DNA of 54,952 nucleotides from a virus: IMG/VR virus record IMGVR_UViG_3300031269_000018, positions 1 through 54,952 of that record; one strand, written 5' to 3'. The stretch's first letter is position 1. Each line of letters opens with the position of its first letter. Both the position numbers and the translations under genes were made by a program. The notes under the pieces are model-generated. The model ran no database searches, had not been told where the DNA came from, and saw only the letters and a list, made by a program, of their open reading frames with translations. Positions 42,012 to 49,098 of this stretch are shown piece by piece.

Positions 42012-42380
42012 ATGGCTACATATGATAATCCGGTTCGAATGACGTATTCAGTACTTGCAGCGGCGATTGACACTTCAGGTACGTTGTTATTGATGTCGGG
42101 ACCTAAAGGAATGAAAGGTAGAGTTGAGTCAATTACATTTGTTGCGACTGTCGCAACTACTGTAGCGGTTACTGTTCTATCAGTTGGTTCAGTTGGTGAT
42201 ACCGACAAGTACGCGATAAATACGGTTCCAATTGCTGCTATTGCAGCTGTGTCGAATACAACTACTATTCTAAACTCAGATACAAACCTAATCCCAGCGG
42301 ATGAAGCCGTAGTACTTGCTTCAGATGGTGGGTCCACTGCAGGCGATGGCAACGTATATGTTGTAATTGCTTGGTTCTAG
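42012..42380 (+). CDS. Putative head decoration or minor capsid protein, 122 aa
   Basis: Val/Thr/Ala-rich beta protein (SITFVATVATTVAVTVLSVG), with a size and place after the major capsid gene that suit a decoration protein. A UUCG terminator follows at once, which suggests the capsid gene set is transcribed separately from what follows. Assignment is by position and composition only. Confidence 0.55.
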   Translation: MATYDNPVRMTYSVLAAAIDTSGTLLLMSGPKGMKGRVESITFVATVATTVAVTVLSVGSVGDTDKYAINTVPIAAIAAVSNTTTILNSDTNLIPADEAVVLASDGGSTAGDGNVYVVIAWF

Positions 42381-42397
42381 TTTGTCACCGGGAGGAT

Positions 42398-42425
42398 GGG
42401 GCTTCGGCCCCTGAATCTTTTTTCT
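42398..42425 (+). terminator. UUCG-loop intrinsic terminator after the capsid genes
   Basis: GGGGC - TTCG - GCCCC (42398-42411) followed by TGAATC and TTTTTT (42418-42423). It probably reduces transcription beyond the highly expressed head genes; partial read-through could supply the tail genes. Confidence 0.85.
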
Positions 42426-42436
42426 AGGAAATATTT

Positions 42437-42682
42437 ATGTATTGTGTATGGAAAAGAGTAAATCAAGGATCTTTGGATTCTCCTGAATCACTTTTAAATC
42501 AAGGTGATTACCCTGTTTTGGTAGATCAAGTAAAACCTCAAGACTGCGGTGATATGGGTTTTTGGGCGATGGAAGACGAATTAACAGTGGCTAATAAAGA
42601 TACGAGTGGTAGTATTACAGAAGGCGTCTCCATGGAGCGTTCAATGTATTTTAGTAATATTAGAAAAACATCAAGTTATTAA
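42437..42682 (+). CDS. Hypothetical protein, 81 aa
   Basis: Unrecognised soluble protein (MYCVWKRVNQGSLDSPESLL...). It starts 12 bases beyond the terminator, following AGGAAATATTT. Position suggests a connector or virion-associated role. Confidence 0.6.
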   Translation: MYCVWKRVNQGSLDSPESLLNQGDYPVLVDQVKPQDCGDMGFWAMEDELTVANKDTSGSITEGVSMERSMYFSNIRKTSSY

Positions 42683-42691
42683 GGTGACAAC

Positions 42692-43024
42692 ATGAAATTT
42701 GATCCCACAAAATCCCATATGACGATACATGGACAAGATCCTTCTTTTCCAGGTGCTCGCTACCAGCAAGGCTCTTTTGTATATGATACGCACCATAGAG
42801 TTATTAGTGGCGTAGATCCAAATGCAGACAAGACGCCAGCTCAAGTTGCAAAGCAAGAAGTAATAGAGAAACTAGCTAAAGAGTTGCAAGTTCTTACGGA
42901 CAAGCTTAAAGAAGCGCAATCTAAATATGATTCAGATCAGACAACGCAAACAAAAGCTTCTCTGACCAAAGCAACGAATAAGTATGAAGCTGCTAGAGAA
43001 GAACTTTCTGAAATAGCGAGTTAA
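42692..43024 (+). CDS. Hypothetical protein with C-terminal coiled coil, 110 aa
   Basis: The first half is polar (MKFDPTKSHMTIHGQDPSFP), the second a long charged coiled coil (EKLAKELQVLTDKLKEAQSK). Start context AAGGTGACAAC-ATG. It lies directly before the head-tail adaptor. Function unknown. Confidence 0.6.
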   Translation: MKFDPTKSHMTIHGQDPSFPGARYQQGSFVYDTHHRVISGVDPNADKTPAQVAKQEVIEKLAKELQVLTDKLKEAQSKYDSDQTTQTKASLTKATNKYEAAREELSEIAS

Positions 43025-43029
43025 TCAAA

Positions 43030-43704
43030 ATGTATTCAACTTTCTTAGAACTCTGTCAAGCGTTAATGGAAGAAGCTGGTATTTCAGGCACAATAACATC
43101 TGTAAAAAATCAGACAGGCGAGCGCAAGAGAGTTGTAGGATGGATTCGCAGGTCATGCATGCTAGTAGAAGGTACATTTACAAATTGGAATTTTCTACAT
43201 GAATTTTATCAGTTTAATACTGTAGCACAGATTTCAGATTACCCTCCTCCATCCGATCACAATGTTTGGGATACTGCGACTGGTAGCCTTCCAAATGATC
43301 AATCAGAGTTATTCTTTACGCCGTGGGTTAGAAAGAAAAAAGAGTTTCAAGAAGAATCGTTTGGCTCTCCTTTTGCGTTTACAGTACTGCCATCGCATAT
43401 AATAAGACTTTACGATACTCCAAATACAGTGGTTCCTATTTCGATGGAATACTATCGAGCCCCTACCGAAATGATCGAGAACACTGACACACCTGCGATA
43501 CCTTTGCAGTACCGTGACATAATAATTTACAAGGCTTTAGGGCTTTACGCAAAATATGAAAATGCGGATGAACTGTTACTATCTTCAAGAGAAGATTACA
43601 GCATGCGTTGGGATCAACTACGAGCAAGAGAATTACCTGGTACGCAAGGCATGCAAGCTACGAGCACAGGAATGGATATTCAAGTCGTTGCTGGCGACCA
43701 TTAA
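43030..43704 (+). CDS. Head-tail adaptor protein (SU10-adaptor / T7 gp11-like), 224 aa
   Basis: The start TFLELCQALMEEAGISGTIT, then RKRVVGWIRRSCMLVEGTFT and NWNFLHEFYQF, matches the phage adaptor family that joins the portal to the tail: a helical N-terminus, an Ile/Val-Trp helix and a beta region, then DTPAIPLQYRDIIIYKALGL near the end. Length and place before the tail nozzle agree. Confidence 0.75.
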   Translation: MYSTFLELCQALMEEAGISGTITSVKNQTGERKRVVGWIRRSCMLVEGTFTNWNFLHEFYQFNTVAQISDYPPPSDHNVWDTATGSLPNDQSELFFTPWVRKKKEFQEESFGSPFAFTVLPSHIIRLYDTPNTVVPISMEYYRAPTEMIENTDTPAIPLQYRDIIIYKALGLYAKYENADELLLSSREDYSMRWDQLRARELPGTQGMQATSTGMDIQVVAGDH

Positions 43705-43720
43705 GGTTAAGGTGTGATAT

Positions 43721-45760
43721 ATGCGAAGCCCACGTCAAGGAACTGTAATTCTAGGAGGAGGTTTAGATTTAATAACTCCACCACTTGAGGTTCCTCCTGG
43801 TAGAGTTCTACAAATAAAAAATTTTGAATGCGACCTAAACAACGGTTACAGAGTCTCAAAAGGATTTGAACGTTTTGATGGACGTAACTCCCCAACAGCA
43901 TCTGATTTTCAAACGTTAGCAGTAGCTTCAGTAGTCGATTGGGACGAAGGAGAAACTGTAACAGGAGCTACGTCTGGAGCTACATCTAAAATTTTTAAAG
44001 TTGGAGCTGCCAGCCTTTATACAGCCGAGTTAACAGGTGTTTTTCAAGTAGATGAAACAATCACAGGATCAGTATCAGCAGCGTCAACTACAATAACTCA
44101 ATCTGCAACAAATATACTACTTGATGATAATGAAGTATTTAATGAAGTAAGGTATTTAAAAGAAATCTACCTTAGAGATAAAATTTCAAAAATGCCAGGG
44201 CAAGGTGCTGCTCGAGGTGCGTATCGTCATTTAGACATTGCACTTGGAGTTAGAGATTTTAACGATACTGAAGCGCGTATGTACAAGTCAACTGCAACAG
44301 GTTGGCAGCAAATAGTTGCGTCATACATTGTGTTTTTTGACGCTGTTACTGATATTGCTTTACTTGTAAATGGTGCAACAGTCAGTGATGGCACAAACAC
44401 CGCAACACTTATCGCTGTTTCAGTTAAAACTATAGGAGCATCAACTGGGTACGTAGTACTAACAGGAGCCGCAACAGGATTTGCTAACAACGATAGCCTA
44501 TCGGTTGGTGGTTCAACTGCTGTAACTCTCTCAACAGATGCAGCACTTGTAACGTTAGAACCTGGCGGTCGTTTTGAATGGTACTCCTATAATTTTACTG
44601 GAGGCGCTCAGCGTTATAGAGTCTATTGCTGTGACGGTGTAAACCCTGCATTCGAATACGATCCCACAACAAACACAATAGCGCCTATTTACACTGATAT
44701 TGAAAACATTGCAACAGATACGCCTAAGTTTTTAGCTACGTATCGAAATCATTTATTCTTAGGTTTTGCAGATGGAAAAATGCGAAATTCGGAACCGGGC
44801 AATCCTTTTCTATATGATGCCGCCGCAGGAACAGTTGACTTTGCAATTGGAGCGCCTATTAGCGGGTTTGACAGTACGGCAAAAGCACTTCTTATTGCAA
44901 CCTCTAGGGACACGTTTGCGCTGACAGGACAAATAGCAGAGAATTTCACGCTTGATTTAGCAGCTGATCGAGTTGGTGCGAGGCCTTATACACTGGCACA
45001 TATCAGTACAACGTACATGCTAGATAGCCGTGGAGTAGTCGCTTTAAATCGAGCAGAAGCATTTGGTAATTTTCAAGACTCAACTATTTCAAGGTTAATA
45101 CAACCGCTTTTAAATGAGCTGAAAAATTCAATCGTTGCAAGCAATACGGTACTATCAACAAATATATATAAGATATACACAGATGATGGAAAAGGCGTAA
45201 CAGTAACATTTCAAGAAGGACAAGCTATTGGGTTTGGATCTTTTGATTTAGGCATTGGCATATATACAACAAGTACAGCAGAAGATGAAAACGGAAAGGA
45301 GCGCATCCTAGCATCTTCAACTGATGGGCATGTATATGAACTTGAACGTGGAAGGTCATTTGACGGGTCATCTAAAATCTCTTGGCTTCGAACTGTTTAT
45401 CATTTCTTAGAATCACCTGCTATTCGAAAGAAGTTCTATCGAGCGTTTATAGGGGCCGTAATAAGCGGCAAAGCAACGTTAAAGATAGGAGCTGACTTCT
45501 CACTAGGCACTGATGATGCAAATGCGTTAGATACGCTGACAGAAGACGTAAACGGTCAAGTTGGTTCCTGGGACGTGGGCAAGTATGATACAGCAGTATT
45601 TGACGGTAAGGTTGTTTCAGATGTATATTTAGATTTAGATGGCACAGGGGAGTCAATCAGTTTAATATTTAACCATGATTCGCCAAGTGATGATATATTT
45701 ACGATTAAAGATATTCTTTATTCATATAAAACGCGAAGACCGCAAAGGGGTAGAAGATAA
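43721..45760 (+). CDS. Tail nozzle / tail hub protein (T7 gp12-like role), 679 aa
   Basis: Opens with PRQGTVILGGGLDLITPPLE and LQIKNFECDLNNGYRVSKGFERFDGR, a pattern I associate with podoviral nozzle or stabilisation proteins (N-F-E-x-D-x-N-G-G-Y-R-x-x-x-G-x-E-R-x-D-G-R). The remainder is beta-rich, as in beta-propeller nozzles. It follows the adaptor. Likely forms the short tail tube. Confidence 0.7.
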   Translation: MRSPRQGTVILGGGLDLITPPLEVPPGRVLQIKNFECDLNNGYRVSKGFERFDGRNSPTASDFQTLAVASVVDWDEGETVTGATSGATSKIFKVGAASLYTAELTGVFQVDETITGSVSAASTTITQSATNILLDDNEVFNEVRYLKEIYLRDKISKMPGQGAARGAYRHLDIALGVRDFNDTEARMYKSTATGWQQIVASYIVFFDAVTDIALLVNGATVSDGTNTATLIAVSVKTIGASTGYVVLTGAATGFANNDSLSVGGSTAVTLSTDAALVTLEPGGRFEWYSYNFTGGAQRYRVYCCDGVNPAFEYDPTTNTIAPIYTDIENIATDTPKFLATYRNHLFLGFADGKMRNSEPGNPFLYDAAAGTVDFAIGAPISGFDSTAKALLIATSRDTFALTGQIAENFTLDLAADRVGARPYTLAHISTTYMLDSRGVVALNRAEAFGNFQDSTISRLIQPLLNELKNSIVASNTVLSTNIYKIYTDDGKGVTVTFQEGQAIGFGSFDLGIGIYTTSTAEDENGKERILASSTDGHVYELERGRSFDGSSKISWLRTVYHFLESPAIRKKFYRAFIGAVISGKATLKIGADFSLGTDDANALDTLTEDVNGQVGSWDVGKYDTAVFDGKVVSDVYLDLDGTGESISLIFNHDSPSDDIFTIKDILYSYKTRRPQRGRR

Positions 45761-46311
45761 TGGCTAATGATTACTACACTGCTCCAGCTGCAAAGCAGCC
45801 ATTAGAGATCATAAGATCTTCGGAATATAATACTAATAACTTAGCCACAGAAGCTGGGTTTGACAAATTACCCGCTCAGTCGCAATTAAATAGATCGCAG
45901 TATGGTAACGATACAAGCACTGTTGCAACGCTTTATAAAATAACCGTACCAGTGCTTGATGTAGCATATTATGAAGGTCTGACTGTCGTATTTGAAGCTG
46001 TGCTTGCAAACACAGGCACTGCAAATATTCAAATAAACGGTGGGGTAATTAAAGAACTTGTAGATTCTGGTGGCACTCCTCTTGTAGTAGGCAATATATT
46101 TACAGGTCAAATTGTAACAGCTACATACACATCAAATTTAAAATTTCAAATTCAGTTTGCAGCAGACTCAGCAACGTCAGCAGCCATTGCATCTACCGCT
46201 GCAGCCGAAGCGCTATCGTCAGAAACAACAGCATCTGCAGCACTTACAGAAGTACAAAGAATTGCAGCACTTCAAGATGAAGTTTCACTCCACTTTTATA
46301 GGAATTCATAA
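45760..46311 (+). CDS. Tail fibre-like appendage protein, 183 aa
   Basis: The segment ANTGTANIQINGGVIKELVD, followed by GNIFTGQIVTATYTSNLKFQ, is the N-T-G-x-A-x-I-x-I-N-G ... G-x-I-x-x-x-x-Y repeat type of many short phage tail fibres and baseplate appendages. The C-terminus is an Ala-rich helix (SAAIASTAAAEALSSETTAS). The ATG overlaps the nozzle stop (TAATG). Confidence 0.65.
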   Translation: MANDYYTAPAAKQPLEIIRSSEYNTNNLATEAGFDKLPAQSQLNRSQYGNDTSTVATLYKITVPVLDVAYYEGLTVVFEAVLANTGTANIQINGGVIKELVDSGGTPLVVGNIFTGQIVTATYTSNLKFQIQFAADSATSAAIASTAAAEALSSETTASAALTEVQRIAALQDEVSLHFYRNS

Positions 46312-46313
46312 TC

Positions 46314-46664
46314 ATGGCAACAGTTAAAGGTCAATTAGGTGCTGCTAACGTTCCCGGAGACGGTACGTTAACTGATATATACACAGTACCAAGTGCAAAA
46401 GAAGCCAGCGTTAACGTAACAATTGCAAATAGAGCGGATACAGCCACTCTTTTAAGGGTAGCGCATATTAAAGCAGGTGTAGCTGCGGCCATCGCAAATG
46501 AAGATTACATTCTTTATGACGTAGATACATCAAAATTTGCAGAAAACAAAGCCCCCGTTTTTCTAACTGCTATACTCATGTCGGTAGGTGACACTATAGC
46601 TATCTACTCAAGCGCATCAGCGGTATCGGCTCAAGTTAACGGAATTGAAGGGGATGCCCCGTGA
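46314..46664 (+). CDS. Putative virion-associated protein, 116 aa
   Basis: Beta-rich, small residues (DIYTVPSAKEASVNVTIANR; ATLLRVAHIKAGVAAAIANE) resembling small fibre-associated virion proteins. It ends in GTGA shared with the next gene. Family not assigned. Confidence 0.55.
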   Translation: MATVKGQLGAANVPGDGTLTDIYTVPSAKEASVNVTIANRADTATLLRVAHIKAGVAAAIANEDYILYDVDTSKFAENKAPVFLTAILMSVGDTIAIYSSASAVSAQVNGIEGDAP

Positions 46665-47077
46665 ATAATATTCCGTATGGCGGTGGTGGCGGTGGATATT
46701 TTGAAAAGGTTGATTTAACTAGACCTTCGCGTGGGATCAGTGGCGATATTTATATTGCTAATATACCTGTTAATTCTACAACTCAAGAACCAATAATTGA
46801 CGTTGATGGTACGGGTGTTATTTCATGGGCGCAACTTGTTGGTCCATCGAACGGTACTGTATTTCCAGAGATGGAATTGATAATTGACGGCGGCACTCTA
46901 TGGAATGACACTTTAACGGTAACAGGTGTAAGTTCTGGAAGATCGACTTTATGGGGTAGAAAAGGATTTGATACTCCTTGGATGGAACCGATGCGATTTA
47001 ATAGCAGTTTTGTACTACGTTGTAAGTCTAGTACGGTGACGAGTGTAAGTGTTGAGTATAATTTGATAAGGGTTTAA
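46661..47077 (+). CDS. Hypothetical virion-region protein, 138 aa, GTG start
   Basis: The start is GTG in GTGA, overlapping the upstream stop; AAGGGG lies about eight bases before. A Gly run (PYGGGGGGYFEK) is followed by beta-rich sequence. Likely a fibre or tail accessory protein by position. No family recognised. Confidence 0.55.
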   Translation: MNNIPYGGGGGGYFEKVDLTRPSRGISGDIYIANIPVNSTTQEPIIDVDGTGVISWAQLVGPSNGTVFPEMELIIDGGTLWNDTLTVTGVSSGRSTLWGRKGFDTPWMEPMRFNSSFVLRCKSSTVTSVSVEYNLIRV

Positions 47078-47078
47078 T

Positions 47079-47399
47079 ATGAAACGCAATGAAATAGCGA
47101 CGGGTGTCTTTACTACTGGTGTTGTAGCGAAAAAACAACTGGTACTTACTCGCGGTGAGTTTAAATTACGTATGACGCAAACAGAGCGCATAGCAACTAG
47201 AGTGCTAGCCCTTTCAGGTACTGAAAACGGAATGATAGCGATGGACTTTAACGACTTGCTTAGCGATGTACCCATTGTTGACTTAGACCAACAAGAAGTT
47301 AAAGACGGTATGAATTTTCTTGAATCTGTTGGTGTTTTGGATGAAGGCAGAGCAAGTCAAATTCTTAACGCAGAAATAACAGAAGGTGAAAAGACATGA
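47079..47399 (+). CDS. Hypothetical protein, 106 aa
   Basis: Mixed alpha-beta protein (MKRNEIATGVFTTGVVAKKQ; VDLDQQEVKDGMNFLESVGV). It overlaps the next gene by four bases (ATGA). It could be a tail assembly factor; this is only positional. Confidence 0.55.
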   Translation: MKRNEIATGVFTTGVVAKKQLVLTRGEFKLRMTQTERIATRVLALSGTENGMIAMDFNDLLSDVPIVDLDQQEVKDGMNFLESVGVLDEGRASQILNAEITEGEKT

Positions 47400-47791
47400 G
47401 TTCAATTACAGAACCAAGTACTAGTGCATTTTTCTTTGTCGTAGATGATGAAACGACAGGAAGCCAATTTGATGTTTTTTTAGATGTTAATTTTTACAGT
47501 GGATTTGAAACTTTTGACATGCGATTTAGGCCAGCAGGCTCTCAAGATAAGTGGACGTTTATATCACTTAATTCGGTAGATGGTTTTGACAGTGAAATCC
47601 CAACTGATTTAGATACAGCAGAAAAAACATTTGCTGAAATTGATCGAATAGTAGCTCACGCAAATAAAGTTATTGTTTTGAAGTTTGGAGTTCAAGAGCG
47701 CCCCCCTTTTGGAGTACCGTTAATTTTATGGTTATTAAAATCTGGTTTTTTAAAAGAATCAAACAATGTTTTAACGTTTGAGAGACCATAA
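47396..47791 (+). CDS. Hypothetical protein, 131 aa
   Basis: Beta-rich first half (SAFFFVVDDETTGSQFDVFL), then helices (EIDRIVAHANKVIVLKFGVQ). Overlaps both neighbours by one to four bases. Role unknown; it lies just before the lysis cassette. Confidence 0.55.
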   Translation: MSSITEPSTSAFFFVVDDETTGSQFDVFLDVNFYSGFETFDMRFRPAGSQDKWTFISLNSVDGFDSEIPTDLDTAEKTFAEIDRIVAHANKVIVLKFGVQERPPFGVPLILWLLKSGFLKESNNVLTFERP

Positions 47792-48060
47792 TGGATGATA
47801 AGCGGTTGGATAGAATCGAAGCGAAGTTGGATAAGTTAACCGATGCTGTAACCGCGATTGCAAGAGTGGAAGAAAAGACGCACGCTATGACGAAAAGAGT
47901 GGATGCGATAGAAACCAGAGTTGCAAGGACAGAGGACGATTTAACAAACATTGCAATTATTGCACGTAAAAACTCAGGCGTTGCGAGATTTGCAGATAAA
48001 GCATTTTGGCTTATAGTAGGCGGAGTGTTAGCGGTAATTACTTTTATATTTAAGGAGTAA
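47791..48060 (+). CDS. XhlA-like holin / lysis membrane protein, 89 aa
   Basis: A charged coiled coil (RLDRIEAKLDKLTDAVTAIA ... RVDAIETRVARTEDDLTNIA) followed by one C-terminal membrane helix (AFWLIVGGVLAVITFIFKE). This is the arrangement of XhlA-type haemolysin/holin helper proteins. Directly before the M15 endolysin gene, so it is the likely holin. Confidence 0.7.
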   Translation: MDDKRLDRIEAKLDKLTDAVTAIARVEEKTHAMTKRVDAIETRVARTEDDLTNIAIIARKNSGVARFADKAFWLIVGGVLAVITFIFKE

Positions 48061-48062
48061 TT

Positions 48063-48449
48063 TTGATATTCACTAAGAACTTTCACCCTAGTACAGACCA
48101 CAAGCTATTATGCACTTGCGGCCATGTTAAGTGTGATAAACGCAGTGTAAATCAATTTACCCTTGATATGCTACAGCATGTACGGGCTGACTATGGCCGT
48201 CCTATGATAATAACATCAGGCGGCAGATGCCCGTACCATCCAAACGAAGTAACTAAAAAGAAAGCAGGCGACCACCAACGCCAATACGCTGTTGATGTGT
48301 TTTACGATAATGAGCTTGACCGAAATAAACTGATGGTACTGGCAGGCCGGTACGGGGCCACTCGCGTAGCAGGCTCAGAGCGTTTAAACTTTGTGCATTT
48401 GGCTTGGACTCCGACTGGGGATGCAAGCGTGCCAACGTGGAGTTACTGA
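48063..48449 (+). CDS. Endolysin, M15 D-Ala-D-Ala carboxypeptidase-like, 128 aa, TTG start
   Basis: MIITSGGRCPYHPNEV, then GDHQRQYAVDV and NFVHLAWTP, carry the S-G-x-R-C-x-x-H-N, H-x(6)-D and H-x-x-W zinc-peptidase positions of the M15_3 family. It would cut the peptidoglycan stem peptide. The first codon is TTG (48063), seven bases after AAGGAG; no ATG is suitably placed. Confidence 0.85.
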   Translation: MIFTKNFHPSTDHKLLCTCGHVKCDKRSVNQFTLDMLQHVRADYGRPMIITSGGRCPYHPNEVTKKKAGDHQRQYAVDVFYDNELDRNKLMVLAGRYGATRVAGSERLNFVHLAWTPTGDASVPTWSY

Positions 48450-48450
48450 T

Positions 48451-48681
48451 ATGAAACGATTATTTATTCTTGCCGTGTGCGCTAGCTTACTTACTGGTTG
48501 TTCTTCTATTATGCGAATAATCGATTATGGCGCGGCGGCTAACACTACTGCGGTGGAGTCCTCTATATATACGCTGTGCAACGCCGCAAGCATCGGTTCA
48601 ATAAGACGCGAGTTTGACACCTCTGAGAAAGTGGAGGTTTGGAAAAGGCTGTGCGACGAGAAAACAGATTTTGAACCATGA
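48451..48681 (+). CDS. Small lipoprotein, possible outer-membrane spanin, 76 aa
   Basis: MKRLFILAVCASLLTGCSSI is a lipoprotein signal with lipobox LLTGC. The mature 60 residues have two more Cys and helices. Directly after the endolysin, so an Rz1-like o-spanin or lysis accessory is reasonable, although no inner-membrane partner is identified. I chose the ATG at 48451 over the longer frame from 48391 because GGAG is eight bases upstream. Confidence 0.65.
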   Translation: MKRLFILAVCASLLTGCSSIMRIIDYGAAANTTAVESSIYTLCNAASIGSIRREFDTSEKVEVWKRLCDEKTDFEP

Positions 48682-49037
48682 GCATCTTCGATAACATACT
48701 ACTCGTAAGTAATGGAAAAGGAGGTTATAACTATGTCATGCAAAAAACGATGGACTATTATAGTGAACGCTACAATAACTGGGTGGTGGCTAGGTCTGGC
48801 GATGTTTTTGATGGCGCTACGGGTGCTATGGATATTGATAGCCGATGCTGGATATTTCACGATGTCCTTTGTCGTGACGGCGTATTCGAGGATGGTACGA
48901 CTTGTACTAACTGGCAAGCGTCGATGGTTTTAAAAGATATACTCAAAGAAGATGGCAGGTGGTTTAGAAAATATTCTTGGTTCGCCGCCACTTGGTTATT
49001 CGGTGGCGGCAAAGCAAGAGACAATGGATTGTTTTAA
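48678..49037 (+). CDS. DUF1353-like phage protein, 119 aa
   Basis: DVFDGATGAMDIDSRCWIFH and HDVLCRDGVFEDGTTCTNWQ, then DILKEDGRW and an aromatic tail, match the layout of small DUF1353-like proteins near phage lysis genes (x-D-G-A-T...HD-x-L...DG...AD...L). The function is unknown. It overlaps the lipoprotein gene by four bases (ATGA). Confidence 0.6.
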   Translation: MSIFDNILLVSNGKGGYNYVMQKTMDYYSERYNNWVVARSGDVFDGATGAMDIDSRCWIFHDVLCRDGVFEDGTTCTNWQASMVLKDILKEDGRWFRKYSWFAATWLFGGGKARDNGLF

Positions 49038-49098
49038 TCTAGGTCTAGTTGTACTATATAGTATAAAATGTACCAAACTTTAAATAATTAGGATTGAC
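49038..49098 (+). promoter_or_regulatory. Gap with palindrome, possible promoter before internal-virion genes
   Basis: Contains the perfect 12-bp palindrome TACTATATAGTA with TATAAA next to it, which could be a -10, but no good -35 is 16-18 bases upstream. AGGA precedes the ATG at 49099. Weak support. Confidence 0.3.

Noticed and set aside
47670-48101. 143-aa minus-strand frame
   Set aside because: Runs opposite the XhlA-like gene and the preceding gene; both of those are tightly packed and coherent.
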